Made by a program: the position numbers and the translations under genes. Shown here in pieces: positions 26,515 through 35,708 of a DNA stretch of 64,000 nt. Source of the stretch: Streptomyces sp. 3214.6 (GTDB lineage: Bacteria > Actinomycetota > Actinomycetes > Streptomycetales > Streptomycetaceae). The stretch covers positions 2,542,001-2,606,000 of the forward strand of contig NZ_LT670819.1 of the NCBI RefSeq assembly GCF_900129855.1. Reading direction: 5' to 3'. Within the stretch, counting starts at the first letter, position 1, and every line of letters begins with the position of its first letter. The notes below the pieces were generated by a model that worked only from the letters and a program-made list of their open reading frames with translations, did not search any database and had not been told where the DNA came from.

Positions 26515-27802
26515 CTGGGGCGGCAATGTCGCCGCACGCCCCGCGCGTGAGGTCACACCCGCGTCCGTCGACGAGCTGGCGGCGGCCGTGCGCCGGGCCG
26601 CCGAGGACGGGTTGAAGGTGAAGGCGGTCGGCACCGGCCACTCCTTCACGTCGATCGCCGCCACGGACGGTGTGCTGATCCGCCCTCAGCTGCTGACCGG
26701 CATCCGCAAGATCGATCGTGACAACATGACCGTCACGGTCGAGGCTGGCACACCGCTCAAGCGACTCAACCTGGCCCTCGCGCGCGAGGGGCTGTCGCTC
26801 ACGAACATGGGCGACATCATGGAGCAGACCGTCTCGGGGGCCATCAGCACCGGCACGCACGGCACCGGCCGCGAGTCCGCCTCGATCGCCGCCCAGATCA
26901 AGGGGCTCGAACTCGTCACCGCGGACGGCTCGGTGCTCACCTGCTCCGAGAAGGGGACCGACGAGGAGCGCGCGCTCTTCGCCGCCGCCCGGATCGGCCT
27001 GGGCGCCCTCGGCATCGTCACCGCGATCACCTTCGCCGTGGAGCCGATCTTCCTGCTCACCGCGCGCGAGGAGCCGATGCCCCTCGACAGGGTCCTCGCC
27101 GAGTTCGACGAACTGTGGGCCGAGAACGAGCACTTCGAGTTCTACTGGTTCCCGCACACCGGCAGCACCAACACCAAGCGCAACAACCGCAGCGCCGGCC
27201 CGCGCAAGCCGGTGAGCCCGGTCGCGGGCTGGATCGAGGACGAGTTCCTGTCCAACGGCGTCTTCCAGGCGGCCCAGTGGGTGGGCCGGGCGGCGCCTGC
27301 CACGATCCCGACGATCGCCCGGGTCTCCAGCAAGGCCCTGTCCGCGCGCACCTACACGGACATCCCCTACAAGGTCTTCACGTCCCCGCGCCGGGTGCGG
27401 TTCGTGGAGATGGAGTACGCCGTCCCGCGGGCGGCACTGACCGAGACGCTGCGCGAGCTGAAGGCCATGATCGAGCGCTCCGACCTCAGGATCAGCTTCC
27501 CGGTGGAGGTGCGTACCGCGCCCGCCGACGACATCACGCTGTCCACCGCCTCCGGCCGCGACAGCGCGTACATCGCCGTCCACATGGTCAAGGGCACGCC
27601 GTACCAGAGGTACTTCACCGCCGCCGAGCCCATCTTCACCGCCCACGAGGGCCGGCCGCACTGGGGCAAGGTGCACACGCGGGACGCCGAGTACTTCGCC
27701 GGTGTGTATCCGCGCTTCGCCGAGTTCACGGAGTTGCGGGACCGGCTGGATCCCGACCGTCGGTTCCAGAACGACTACTTGCGGAGGGTTCTGGGGCCGT
27801 AG
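26474..27802 (+). CDS. D-arabinono-1,4-lactone / L-gulonolactone-type oxidase
   Basis: 442-aa FAD-dependent aldonolactone oxidase of the VAO family. The FAD-binding domain (about 18-190) has KAVGTGHSFTSIA and NMGDIMEQTVSGAISTGTHG. The C-terminal substrate domain carries PVEVRTAPADDITLS and the HWGK motif (RPHWGKVHT), ending DPDRRFQNDYL. The start is TTG at 26474, after a strong GGGGAGG; it overlaps the MFS gene by 41 bp, so the two are coupled. Which sugar lactone is oxidised is unknown. Confidence 0.9.
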   Translation: MSSTASGKNGTWRNWGGNVAARPAREVTPASVDELAAAVRRAAEDGLKVKAVGTGHSFTSIAATDGVLIRPQLLTGIRKIDRDNMTVTVEAGTPLKRLNLALAREGLSLTNMGDIMEQTVSGAISTGTHGTGRESASIAAQIKGLELVTADGSVLTCSEKGTDEERALFAAARIGLGALGIVTAITFAVEPIFLLTAREEPMPLDRVLAEFDELWAENEHFEFYWFPHTGSTNTKRNNRSAGPRKPVSPVAGWIEDEFLSNGVFQAAQWVGRAAPATIPTIARVSSKALSARTYTDIPYKVFTSPRRVRFVEMEYAVPRAALTETLRELKAMIERSDLRISFPVEVRTAPADDITLSTASGRDSAYIAVHMVKGTPYQRYFTAAEPIFTAHEGRPHWGKVHTRDAEYFAGVYPRFAEFTELRDRLDPDRRFQNDYLRRVLGP

Positions 27803-28241
27803 CGGACTCCGTCGGGCCGGCGGGAGCGCGGGAGCGAAACAGCCGCCTCCGTTTCGGGAGATTGCGTGAAATGTGCCGCGCCCAAGATCGCGGAAAGGCC
27901 GCCACGGAGGGTCAAGTCCCACTTCTCGCGAGAAGTTGGATGGCGCGCCAATCCACGCACGTGGCCCAAATGGAGTACTGTTGCGAGCCCTGGGCCCGGT
28001 CTCCCGCCAGGATGTCCGGGGCCTCGCTGGACCGCCCGGAGGGGGCTAGTTGCACAGGGTGACGGCGTTGGTCACTCAGCGTGGCGAATAGGTAACCGTG
28101 CCATAACGGCGGCGCAGGGCCTGTGCCCGACACGCCGGGCAACTCGGCAAGGTTGTGGCAGGCTGCACCCGGGCAGGCCACACTCGACTAGCGGAAGCAG
28201 CGACGCACGTGACGTCGGCAGGCACCACCCGGGAGGTCCCC
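27803..28241. other. sepH upstream region
   Basis: 439 bp without a gene; holds the sepH promoter and two dyads: the 16-bp palindrome at 27921-27936 and TGGCGCGCCA at 27940-27949. Nothing else recognised. Confidence 0.5.
27921..27936. promoter_or_regulatory. Perfect 16-bp palindrome upstream of sepH
   Basis: ACTTCTCGCGAGAAGT, self-complementary; after one mismatched pair the dyad continues with CC/GG. About 305 bp before the sepH ATG. Candidate operator, binder unknown. Confidence 0.45.
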
Positions 28242-29279
28242 ATGCCCGAACTGCGTGTCGTGGCCGTCTCGAATGACGGCACACGGCTGGTGCTGAAGGC
28301 TGCGGACAGCACGGAGTACACGCTTCCGATCGACGAGCGTCTGCGCGCCGCCGTACGCGGCGACCGTCCCCGCCTCGGCCAGATCGAGATCGAGGTGGAG
28401 AGCCATCTCCGCCCCCGCGACATCCAGGCGCGTATACGTGCCGGTGCGACCGCGGAAGAAGTCGCGCAGATGGCCGGCATCCCTGTCGACCGTGTGCGCC
28501 GCTTCGAAGGCCCCGTGCTGGCCGAGCGTGCCTTCATGGCCGAGCGGGCCCGGAAGACTCCGGTCCGTCGGCCCGGTGAGAACGCCGGGCCGCAGCTCGG
28601 CGAGGCGGTCCAGGAACGGCTGTTGCTGCGCGGCGCCGAGAAGGACACCGTCCAGTGGGACTCCTGGCGCCGCGACGACGGCACCTGGGAGGTCCTGCTG
28701 GTCTACCGGGTCGCGGGCGAACCGCACTCGGCGAGCTGGACGTACGACCCGCCCCGGCGGCTCGTCCAGGCCGTCGACGACGAGGCGCGTTCGCTGATCG
28801 GCGAGTCCGACGACCTGGCCGCTCCGGAGCCCAGCTTTCCGTTCGTCCCGCGGATCGCCCGGCTGCCGCGCGACCGGCCGCTGGACCGCACCCTCGACCG
28901 GCCGAGCCTGCCGGCCCAGCCGTCGGAGCCGGCCGAGGAGACCACCGGCGAGCGCGAACGGGACTCGCTGACCAGCCTGTTGGAGGCGGTGCCGAGCTTC
29001 CGTGGCGACATGGTCGTCCCGGAGCGCCCGACGGAACCCGCCACCGAGGAGCCCGACGAGCAGGAGCCCGTCGCCGAGGAACCCCCGGCGCCGGCCGCCT
29101 CCGCCGGTTCCGCCTACGCGGACGTCCTCATGCCGCGTTCCGTGGGCAGCCACCGCGACCGTCTCGTCGGCGCCACCGACCGGCAGGCCGAGGCGGACGG
29201 CGTCCGTCCGGGCCGCCGGGCCGCCGTGCCGAGCTGGGACGAGATCGTGTTCGGGACGCGGCGCAAGAAGCAGGAGTAA
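28242..29279 (+). CDS. sepH: Septation protein SepH
   Basis: 345-aa cytoplasmic cell-division protein that in Streptomyces binds FtsZ and stimulates its assembly. It begins MPELRVVAVSNDGTRLVLK. The N-terminal DUF3071 domain (about 1-165) contains an HTH-like segment (GATAEEVAQMAGIPVDRVRR). A long Pro/Glu-rich linker follows (about 190-320), and the conserved C-terminal tail has PSWDEIVFGTRRKK. The start is ATG at 28242, with GGGAGG upstream. Two hairpins follow the stop. Confidence 0.93.
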   Translation: MPELRVVAVSNDGTRLVLKAADSTEYTLPIDERLRAAVRGDRPRLGQIEIEVESHLRPRDIQARIRAGATAEEVAQMAGIPVDRVRRFEGPVLAERAFMAERARKTPVRRPGENAGPQLGEAVQERLLLRGAEKDTVQWDSWRRDDGTWEVLLVYRVAGEPHSASWTYDPPRRLVQAVDDEARSLIGESDDLAAPEPSFPFVPRIARLPRDRPLDRTLDRPSLPAQPSEPAEETTGERERDSLTSLLEAVPSFRGDMVVPERPTEPATEEPDEQEPVAEEPPAPAASAGSAYADVLMPRSVGSHRDRLVGATDRQAEADGVRPGRRAAVPSWDEIVFGTRRKKQE

Positions 29280-29284
29280 ACGGC

Positions 29285-29305
29285 CCCCGGGCAACTCGCC
29301 CGGGG
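29285..29305 (+). terminator. Hairpin after sepH
   Basis: 8-bp perfect arms CCCCGGGC / GCCCGGGG, 5-base loop, immediately after the sepH stop codon. Confidence 0.65.
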
Positions 29306-29350
29306 CGTCCGTCTCTTCGCCGATGCCGGTTCGCACAGAGGTACATACGT

Positions 29351-29387
29351 GGGGGAGGGCCGCTCCTGTTCGGAGCGGCCGTCCCCC
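29351..29387. terminator. Bidirectional terminator, sepH / sulfurtransferase
   Basis: Arms of 6+9 bp (GGGGGA, GGCCGCTCC) separated by one G/G mismatch, loop TGTTC; between convergent genes. Confidence 0.8.
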
Positions 29388-29406
29388 AACGTGTCCCCGC
29401 GGACGG

Positions 29407-30258
29407 TCACTGGGGGTCGGGGCCCACCGCGACCGGCCGGGCCGGGTCCGCGGACCACTCCGACCACGACCCGACGTACAGGGCCGCCGGAATCCCGGCG
29501 ACCGCCAGCGCCAGCACCTCGTGCGCCCCCGAGACGCCCGAGCCGCAGTACACGCCCACCTCGGCGCCGTCCTCCGCTCCCAGCGCCTTGAACCGGGCCT
29601 TCAGCTCCTCGGCGCTCAGGAAACGGCCGTCCGAGGCCACGTTGTCGTTCGTGGGCGCGGACACGGCGCCCGGGATGTGTCCGCCGACCCGGTCGATCGG
29701 CTCGACCTCACCGCGGTACCGCTCCCCCGCGCGGGCGTCGAACAGCACTCCGGCGCGGGCGAGCGCCGCGGCCCCGTCCGCGTCGAGCAGGCCGTCGGCG
29801 CCCGGCTCGGGCTCGAAGTCGCCCTGCACGCGCGCGGGGACGTCGACGGAGAGGTCCCCCTGCCACGACGGCAACCCGCCGTCCAGGACCCGCACGTCCG
29901 GGTGCCCCGTCCAGCGCAGCAGCCACCACGCGCGTGCCGCCGCCCAGCCCTGCCCGCCGTCGTACACGACCACCGGCCGGCCGGCGAAGACACCCGCGCG
30001 GCGCATCGCGGCGCCGAACTCCGCGAGGTCGGGCAACGGATGACGGCCGCGCCCGCCCGGCGCTCCCGCGAGCTCCCGGTCCAGGTCGACGTAGACCGCG
30101 CCGGGCACATGCCCGGCCTCGTAGGCGGCCCGGCCGTCGAAGGACGGCTCACCGGCCGCCTTCGCCACGCTGAGCTGCCAGCGGACGTCGAGGACGACGG
30201 GCGGATTCTCCCCCGCCAGGTCGCCGGCCAGTTCCGATGCGGTGATGATGGCGTTCAT
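29407..30258 (-). CDS. Thiosulfate/3-mercaptopyruvate-type sulfurtransferase
   Basis: 283-aa protein of two rhodanese domains. The first (about 5-135, inactive) contains GHVPGAVYVDLDREL. The second (about 150-283) carries FDARAGERYRGEVEPIDRV, GHIPGAVSAPTNDNV and the catalytic loop VYCGSGVSGAHE with the active-site Cys. The start is ATG at 30258, with GAGGATGG upstream. It transfers sulfane sulfur to an acceptor such as cyanide or a thiol. The catalytic loop CGSGVSG fits the 3-mercaptopyruvate group slightly better than CRKGVT-type rhodaneses. Confidence 0.88.
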   Translation of the reverse strand: MNAIITASELAGDLAGENPPVVLDVRWQLSVAKAAGEPSFDGRAAYEAGHVPGAVYVDLDRELAGAPGGRGRHPLPDLAEFGAAMRRAGVFAGRPVVVYDGGQGWAAARAWWLLRWTGHPDVRVLDGGLPSWQGDLSVDVPARVQGDFEPEPGADGLLDADGAAALARAGVLFDARAGERYRGEVEPIDRVGGHIPGAVSAPTNDNVASDGRFLSAEELKARFKALGAEDGAEVGVYCGSGVSGAHEVLALAVAGIPAALYVGSWSEWSADPARPVAVGPDPQ

Positions 30259-30478
30259 GGCCACCATCCTCGCGCACGGAGTGGCCCCATCGCTCATGTC
30301 CGGCTACTCTGCTCGGCCGGACAGGCTCGATCACGGGGCGTGCGGGATCGAGCACATGCCGTACAGGCGATCGACATACGGCGACAACCGCCCGTAAACC
30401 GATGAGAACCCCCCCATCAGGCATTCTCCGAGGGCGGAAGCGACGCGGCCCCCACGAAGGGCCGAGGAGAGAGTGACG

Positions 30479-31285
30479 ATGACCGAGGCAGGTGGGTCGG
30501 CCGGCCCGATCGGTGCAGCACACACTCGGTATGCGCCCGGCACACCCTGCTGGGTGAGTCTGATGGCGCACGGGTTGACCACGACGCAGGAGTTCTACGG
30601 TGAGCTGTTCGGTTGGGAATTCCAACCCGGTCCGCCGCAACTCGGTCCCTACGCGCGGGCGCTGCTCGACGGCCGTGAGGTGGCCGGCATCGGCCAACTG
30701 CCCCCGGACCGCCATCTCCCCGTGGCCTGGACGCCGTATCTCGCCTCGGACGATGTGGACACGACGGCCGAAACGGTCAGGCTGTGCGGCGGCACGATCG
30801 GGGTGGGTCCCCTGGACGCCGCCGAGGACGGCCGTCTGGCGATCGGCTCCGATCCCTCCGGCGCCGTCTTCGGCATCTGGCAGGCGGCGGCCCACGTCGG
30901 CACGGCCGTCACCGGCGTGCCCGGCACGCCCGCCTGGTACGAACTGGCGACGTACGAGACCGCGAGCGTCCGCAAGTTCTACGAGACGGTGTTCGGCTAC
31001 GACGAGGAGGCGATGGTGGCGTCCGCCGACTTCGACTATCTGACCCTGCACGTGGCGGGCCGCCCCGTCGCCGGCATCCACGGCGTGGGCGGCGCGCTGC
31101 CGCGGGACCTGGGGCCGCACTGGACGACGTACTTCGAAGTGGCCGACACGGACGCGTCCCTCGCCCGTGTCGCCGCGCTCGGCGGGCAGGTCCTCGGACC
31201 GGCCGAGGACAGCGCGCGCGGCCGCGTCGCGACCGTGGCCGACCCCGAGGGCGCCCATTTCTCGCTGATCCAGGTGCCGCGGTGA
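30479..31285 (+). CDS. VOC family protein with two glyoxalase-like domains
   Basis: 268-aa protein with two vicinal-oxygen-chelate domains (about 20-130 and 150-265). Signature segments are GTPCWVSLMAHGLTTTQEFY, DPSGAVFGIWQ, TPAWYELATYETASVRKFY and DPEGAHFSLIQ. ATG 30479 was chosen over GTG 30473 because GAGGAG is 9 bases away from it. Homologues are often annotated as hydrolase or bleomycin-resistance-like; no substrate can be named. Confidence 0.85.
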   Translation: MTEAGGSAGPIGAAHTRYAPGTPCWVSLMAHGLTTTQEFYGELFGWEFQPGPPQLGPYARALLDGREVAGIGQLPPDRHLPVAWTPYLASDDVDTTAETVRLCGGTIGVGPLDAAEDGRLAIGSDPSGAVFGIWQAAAHVGTAVTGVPGTPAWYELATYETASVRKFYETVFGYDEEAMVASADFDYLTLHVAGRPVAGIHGVGGALPRDLGPHWTTYFEVADTDASLARVAALGGQVLGPAEDSARGRVATVADPEGAHFSLIQVPR

Positions 31286-31699
31286 AGGACCACCCCTGAA
31301 CGTTCCGCATCGGCAGCCCGTCCGGTCGCCTTTTCGGCATGGAGGTGCGGGTCGCGAATCCCGTCGGGATTGCCCATGGGCATTCGTAGCGCTTTTGGCC
31401 ACAGCGGAGGATGAACCGGAAGAACTCGGCGAAGAATCGCAGGCGCTCGTTCTCTCCGTCGAGGAAATGGTGGAAGAACGGTGGGGAAGCTCGGAGTCCG
31501 GCGTGTGGGTCCGATGGGCGACTTCCCAGTACGCAGCGTCGGCGGACATGGAGCGGGCACGGAGCGGACGCCAGGAACAGGTTCGGCTGTCTGCTGGGGC
31601 TGCCGGAAACCCGCGAACGCGAGCTGGTGGAAGGGTGAGCCCGGCGCCTCGGCACCGGCACGAACCGGCTGACGCCGTGGGGCTTGTGCCGGCCGCCGG
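31286..31699. other. Gene-free stretch with small dyads
   Basis: 414 bp with no recognisable gene. It contains AATCCC-GTC-GGGATT (31357-31371) and the palindrome TGCCCATGGGCA (31371-31382). Minus-strand frames show no family motif. Confidence 0.5.
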
Positions 31700-32126
31700 T
31701 CATGGACGCGCGTCGAGTGCCCACTCGTTCGTCATGACTTCGCGGAGGATGTCCGCCACGTCCTCGGCGCGCTCGTTGGTGAAGAAGTGTCCCCCGGGCA
31801 GCTCGTGCACGCGCAGAGTCGAGGTGGTGTGCCGCTCCCACGCCCGGACGCCGGGCGGGTCGGTGACCGTCCCCGCGGGCCGGGGCGAGCGCTTCGGCCA
31901 CCTGGTCCGCGAGGACGTGCACATCGGTGAAGAGAGGCTCGCGTCCTCGTTCCGCCCGCCCCGGGTAGCGCACGCACGCCGTCCGGGCGGTGCCGGCCAG
32001 CCGCGCCGCAAGGTCCCGGTAGGAGTCGGCGGAGCCGCCCGAGTGCGGGAAGAAGAGGACCGTCCAGGACGTGGCGGGTGACGCGACGGAGGGAAAGGAC
32101 CGTATCCACGGTTCGGCATCGAGCAC
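31700..32126 (-). pseudogene. Type II thioesterase pseudogene (internal deletion and frameshift)
   Basis: Two minus-strand frames together give both ends of a type II thioesterase (alpha/beta hydrolase that edits NRPS/PKS carriers). The N-terminal piece (from GTG 32126) reads SWTVLFFPHSGGSADSYRDL, then RTACVRYPGRAERGREPL and DVHVLADQVAEALAP. The C-terminal piece, in another frame, reads LRVHELPGGHFFTNERAEDV and ends at 31700. The central 100 or so residues with the GHSMG nucleophile are missing, so this cannot be active. Confidence 0.8.
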
Positions 32127-32166
32127 GGCTACCGCTCTCTGGGAGGACGACGGACGACGACGCGGA

Positions 32167-32856
32167 TCAGAGGGAGTTGAGCAGGGCCAGGGTCTGCTGC
32201 AGCTCGTCCCGCAGCGCCCGTCCGGCCGCCTCGGCATCCCCCTGCACAACGGCGTTCACCAGGACGGCGTGTCCCGCGTCGCCATGGTTCGGATTGTCGG
32301 AGCGCAGGCTGAGCAACTCGACGAGATCGAGCAGCCGTCTCTGGAGCACCGGCACGAACTCGGTGAACAGGCTGGTGAGGACCGGGTTGTGGGCCGCGGC
32401 GACCATGACCCGATGCAGGGCGATGTCGGCCTCGACGAACTCGGCGTTGCCGGCGTTCGCGGCGTCACGGCGTCTGGCCAGGGCATCGTGGAGGGCGGTG
32501 ATGTCGTCCTCGGTCCGGCGCTGCGCGGCCAGCTGCGCGGCCTCCACCTCGAGGAGCATCCGCACCTCGTAGACGTCCGTGATGACCGCTTGGCGGAGCT
32601 GGGTGGACCAGTCCTCCTTGGGTTTGGTCGCGATGACGAAGACTCCGGCACCCTGACGTGCCTGCACCAGTCCCGCGCCGGCCAGTGCGCGCAGGGCCTC
32701 GCGGACGGTGGAGCGTCCCACGCCGAGGGACTTGGCGAGGGCGGTCTCGCCAGGGAGTTTCGTTCCCACGGCCCACTCGCCGCCGGTGATCTGCTCGCGC
32801 AGGTGTTCCGTGGCCTGTTCGACCAAGGGGGACGGCCGCAAGGCACCTAGTGACAT
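32167..32856 (-). CDS. FadR-type GntR family regulator
   Basis: 229-aa regulator. Winged-HTH (about 10-75) with ITGGEWAVGTKLPGETALAK and GVGRSTVREALRALAGAGLV. All-helical FCD ligand domain (about 85-225) with EADIALHRVMVAAAHNPVL, whose Asp/His residues bind a metal. ATG 32856 was chosen; AAAGGTG lies about 9 bases upstream. It is divergent from leuA. A small dyad (32880-32894) in the shared region is a candidate operator. Many FCD regulators sense organic acids; the ligand here is unknown. Confidence 0.87.
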   Translation of the reverse strand: MSLGALRPSPLVEQATEHLREQITGGEWAVGTKLPGETALAKSLGVGRSTVREALRALAGAGLVQARQGAGVFVIATKPKEDWSTQLRQAVITDVYEVRMLLEVEAAQLAAQRRTEDDITALHDALARRRDAANAGNAEFVEADIALHRVMVAAAHNPVLTSLFTEFVPVLQRRLLDLVELLSLRSDNPNHGDAGHAVLVNAVVQGDAEAAGRALRDELQQTLALLNSL

Positions 32857-32879
32857 GTGAGGTTCACCTTTCCACACCT

Positions 32880-32894
32880 CTCAGGTTGTCTGAG
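32880..32894. promoter_or_regulatory. Candidate GntR operator
   Basis: CTCAG-GTTGT-CTGAG, perfect 5-bp arms, in the short region between the GntR gene and the leuA leader peptide. Confidence 0.35.
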
Positions 32895-32922
32895 GAGCTG
32901 AGTTGTCGTTACTGTACCTCGC

Positions 32923-32970
32923 ATGCTGCTGCACGAGCTCCTTCTCCTCGGCTGCCGCTGCGGGGCCTGA
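32923..32970 (+). CDS. leuA leader peptide (attenuation)
   Basis: ATG-started 15-codon frame [15 protein letters not shown], with six Leu codons in the first nine and a TGA stop inside the 5' arm of a hairpin. This is the arrangement of a ribosome-mediated leucine attenuator, a mechanism known for leuA genes in actinobacteria. Its ribosome site is weak. It is 76 bp upstream of leuA. Confidence 0.8.
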   Translation: MLLHELLLLGCRCGA

Positions 32971-33013
32971 CACGACCGGCACCCCGCAGCGGGGTTCGGG
33001 GCTGCGCCGGTCG
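32955..33013 (+). promoter_or_regulatory. leuA: leuA attenuator: alternative RNA hairpins
   Basis: Two mutually exclusive structures. The first pairs CCGCTGCGGGG (32955-32965) with CCCCGCAGCGG (32982-32992), 11 bp. The second pairs CGACCGGC (32973-32980) with GCCGGTCG (33006-33013), 8 bp, enclosing ACCCC/GGGGT. The first overlaps the leader stop codon, so ribosome stalling at Leu codons would shift the balance. There is no U-run, as is common in high-GC bacteria. Confidence 0.7.
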
Positions 33014-33046
33014 CACGATGGCCGACCGAAAGAAGTTCAGCACACC

Positions 33047-34846
33047 ATGGCTGCTCCCTCTCAGAGCACGGCGTTTCCCACCCTGCGCACCCCCGCCGGT
33101 GACGTCCCGGCGGACGCGCCGCGCTGGAACCCCCAGCGTCCGAGCGCGATGCCGCACCACCGTTACCAGCCCGCGCACCAGCGGGTCGCCCTGCCCCTGA
33201 CCGAACGCACCTGGCCCTCGCGCCGGCTCGAGCGGGCCCCCCTGTGGGTGCCGGTCGATCTGCGCGACGGCAACCAGGCGCTGGCCGAGCCGATGGACAC
33301 CACGCGCAAGCGCCGGATGTTCGACCTCCTGGTCACCATGGGCTTCAAGGAGATCGAGGTCGGCTACCCGTCCGCCAGCCAGACCGACTTCGACTTCGTA
33401 CGGCACCTGGCCGACAGCGGCACCGTCCCCGACGACGTGACCGTCTCCGTGTTCACCGCGGCCCGCGAAGACCTGATCGACCGGACCATCGCCTCCGTCG
33501 AAGGCCTCCCCCGCACCCTCGTGCACCTCTACACCGCGACCGCGCCCACCTGGCGGAACGTGGTCCTGTCCCGCTCCCGTGCCGAGGTCCACCGGCTGAT
33601 CCTGGACGCCGCCGGCTACCTGCTGCGCAAGGCCGAACAGCGGCCGGGCGCCGACATCCGGTTCGAGTTCTCCCCGGAGGTCTTCAACCTCACGGAACCG
33701 GACTTCGTCCTGGAGGTGTGCGACAGCGTGACCGAGCTGTGGGAGGCGAGCCCCGACCGGCCGGTGATCCACAACCTGCCCGCGACCGTGGAGATCGCCA
33801 CGCCCAACGTGTACGCGGACCAGATCGAGTACATGGACCGTCACCTGGCGCGCCGCGACTCGGTGATCCTCTCCGTCCACCCGCACAACGACCGCGGCAC
33901 CGGCGTCGCCTGCGCCGAACTCGCCGTGCTGGCGGGGGCGCAGCGCGTCGAGGGCTGTCTGTTCGGCAACGGCGAGCGCACCGGGAACGTCGACCTGGTG
34001 ACCCTGGCCCTCAATCTGTACGCGCAGGGCGTGAACCCGATGGTCGACTTCTCCGACATCGACGCGGTGCGCGAGGTGGTGGAGCACTGCAACCGGCTGC
34101 CGGTCCACCCCCGCCACCCCTACGGCGGCGACCTCGTGCACACCGCCTTCTCCGGCACCCACCAGGACGCCATCGCCAAGGGCATGGCCCACCACGCCAA
34201 GCAGGCCGCCGAGCAGGGCCTCGCCGCCGAGGAGGCACCGTGGGCGGTGCCGTACCTGCCCATCGACCCGGGTGACATCGGCCGTACCTACGAGGAGGTC
34301 ATCCGCATCAACTCCCAGTCCGGCAAGGGAGGCATCGCCCACCTCCTGCACACCCATCACGGGCTGGACCTGCCCCAGTCGATGCGCCCGGACTTCTCCC
34401 GCGCCGTGCAGCACGTCACCGACTCCACCGGCCAGGAGCTGAGCCACAAGGAGCTGTGGGAGCTCTTCCGCACCACCTACATCGCCCCGGCCCTGCACGG
34501 CCCCATCGCCCTGGCCTCCTGGAACGCCACGGAACCCGCCCCCGGCGAGCACCGGTTCACCTGTGCCCTGCGCACCGGTGGGCAGGAGCACTCCTGTCAC
34601 GGCACCGGCAACGGACCGCTGTCCGCCCTCGCCGACGCACTGCGCACCGTGGGCATCACCGTCGACATCCTCGGCTACACCGAGCACTCCACCAGCACCG
34701 GGCCGGGCAGCCCCGCCGTGGCCTACGCAGAGTGCCGGGTGAACGGCATGACCCGCTGGGGCGCGGGCTGGGACACCTCCGTCCTGACCGCGTCGGTCCA
34801 CGCCGTCATGGCCGCCGTCAACCGCTGCGAACAGGCCTCCTCGTGA
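33047..34846 (+). CDS. leuA: 2-isopropylmalate synthase
   Basis: 599-aa enzyme condensing acetyl-CoA with 2-ketoisovalerate, the committed step of leucine synthesis. TIM-barrel (about 65-370) with [14 protein letters not shown] and [15 protein letters not shown], the latter holding the metal His pair. A linker follows, then a C-terminal regulatory domain (about 480-595) normally used for Leu feedback. ATG 33047 begins [10 protein letters not shown]. The TGA overlaps the GTG of an ABC ATPase gene. Control appears double: a leader-peptide attenuator and a divergent GntR regulator. Whether another leuA exists in the genome cannot be seen. Confidence 0.93.
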   Translation: MAAPSQSTAFPTLRTPAGDVPADAPRWNPQRPSAMPHHRYQPAHQRVALPLTERTWPSRRLERAPLWVPVDLRDGNQALAEPMDTTRKRRMFDLLVTMGFKEIEVGYPSASQTDFDFVRHLADSGTVPDDVTVSVFTAAREDLIDRTIASVEGLPRTLVHLYTATAPTWRNVVLSRSRAEVHRLILDAAGYLLRKAEQRPGADIRFEFSPEVFNLTEPDFVLEVCDSVTELWEASPDRPVIHNLPATVEIATPNVYADQIEYMDRHLARRDSVILSVHPHNDRGTGVACAELAVLAGAQRVEGCLFGNGERTGNVDLVTLALNLYAQGVNPMVDFSDIDAVREVVEHCNRLPVHPRHPYGGDLVHTAFSGTHQDAIAKGMAHHAKQAAEQGLAAEEAPWAVPYLPIDPGDIGRTYEEVIRINSQSGKGGIAHLLHTHHGLDLPQSMRPDFSRAVQHVTDSTGQELSHKELWELFRTTYIAPALHGPIALASWNATEPAPGEHRFTCALRTGGQEHSCHGTGNGPLSALADALRTVGITVDILGYTEHSTSTGPGSPAVAYAECRVNGMTRWGAGWDTSVLTASVHAVMAAVNRCEQASS

Positions 34847-35652
34847 CCACAGCACCGGTACTCCACGCGCAGGACGTGGAGGTCGTCCGCGACGGCAGCG
34901 CGATCCTGAGCGGTGTGTCGCTGACCGTACGGGCCGGCGAGCACTGGGCGCTGCTCGGCCCAAACGGCGCGGGCAAGACCACCCTGCTGGCTCTCCTCGG
35001 GGCGCTCGCCCACCCCACGCGCGGCACCGTCGAGGTGCTGGGCCACCGGCTGGGACGGGTCGACATGCGCCAACTGCGCTCATCCGTCGGACATGTCAAC
35101 CCGCGGCACGACCTGCGCTCGGCCCTCAAGGTCCACGACGTGGTGCTGACCGGCGTCACCAACTCCCTCGAACGCATCCCCCGATGGACTCCGGCCCCCG
35201 AGCAGGTCGCCCTCGCCGACCGCCTCATCGAGCTGCTCGGCCTCGGCGACCGCCGCGAGGCACGGTGGCCGACCCTGTCCCAGGGCGAGCGGGGCCGTGC
35301 GCTGATCGCCCGGGCGCTGATGCCCAGTCCGCGGCTGCTGCTGCTCGACGAACCCGCGACCGGTCTGGACGTGGCCGGCCGTGAGCAGCTCATCGAGCGG
35401 CTCGACACGTTGCAGCACAGCTATCCGGACCTCGCCTCGGTCCTGGTCACCCATCATCTGGAAGAGCTGCCCCCCGGGACGACGCATGTGCTGTTGCTGC
35501 GCGACGGGCGCCCGCTGGCCTCCGGGCCCGTCGAGGACGTCCTCACCAGCGACCAGGTCAGCAAGTGCTTCGACCATCCCATCCGGCTCACCCGCACCGA
35601 CGGACGCTGGAGCGTGACGGCCCGCCGCGCGCCCCGGCCGCCCGCCGGCTGA
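34843..35652 (+). CDS. ABC transporter ATP-binding protein
   Basis: 269-aa ATPase. Walker [10 protein letters not shown] (about 41-49), signature [15 protein letters not shown], Walker [13 protein letters not shown] and the switch His in VTHHLEELP. The start is GTG 34843, overlapping the leuA stop, so translation is coupled to leuA. No permease or binding protein is adjacent; its partners are elsewhere or it is a soluble ABC protein. A perfect hairpin ends the transcript. Confidence 0.88.
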   Translation: MTTAPVLHAQDVEVVRDGSAILSGVSLTVRAGEHWALLGPNGAGKTTLLALLGALAHPTRGTVEVLGHRLGRVDMRQLRSSVGHVNPRHDLRSALKVHDVVLTGVTNSLERIPRWTPAPEQVALADRLIELLGLGDRREARWPTLSQGERGRALIARALMPSPRLLLLDEPATGLDVAGREQLIERLDTLQHSYPDLASVLVTHHLEELPPGTTHVLLLRDGRPLASGPVEDVLTSDQVSKCFDHPIRLTRTDGRWSVTARRAPRPPAG

Positions 35653-35664
35653 GGCGGCCGGGAG

Positions 35665-35696
35665 CGGTGGTGCGCGTCCACCGGCGCGCACCACCG
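35665..35696 (+). terminator. Terminator of leuA-ABC operon
   Basis: Perfect 12-bp arms CGGTGGTGCGCG / CGCGCACCACCG, 8-base loop, 12 bp past the ATPase stop. Confidence 0.92.
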
Positions 35697-35708
35697 CGGC
35701 CCCGTCCC

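Noticed and set aside
31395..32081. Plus-strand open frame across the thioesterase relic
   Set aside because: No motif; the minus strand holds recognisable thioesterase segments.
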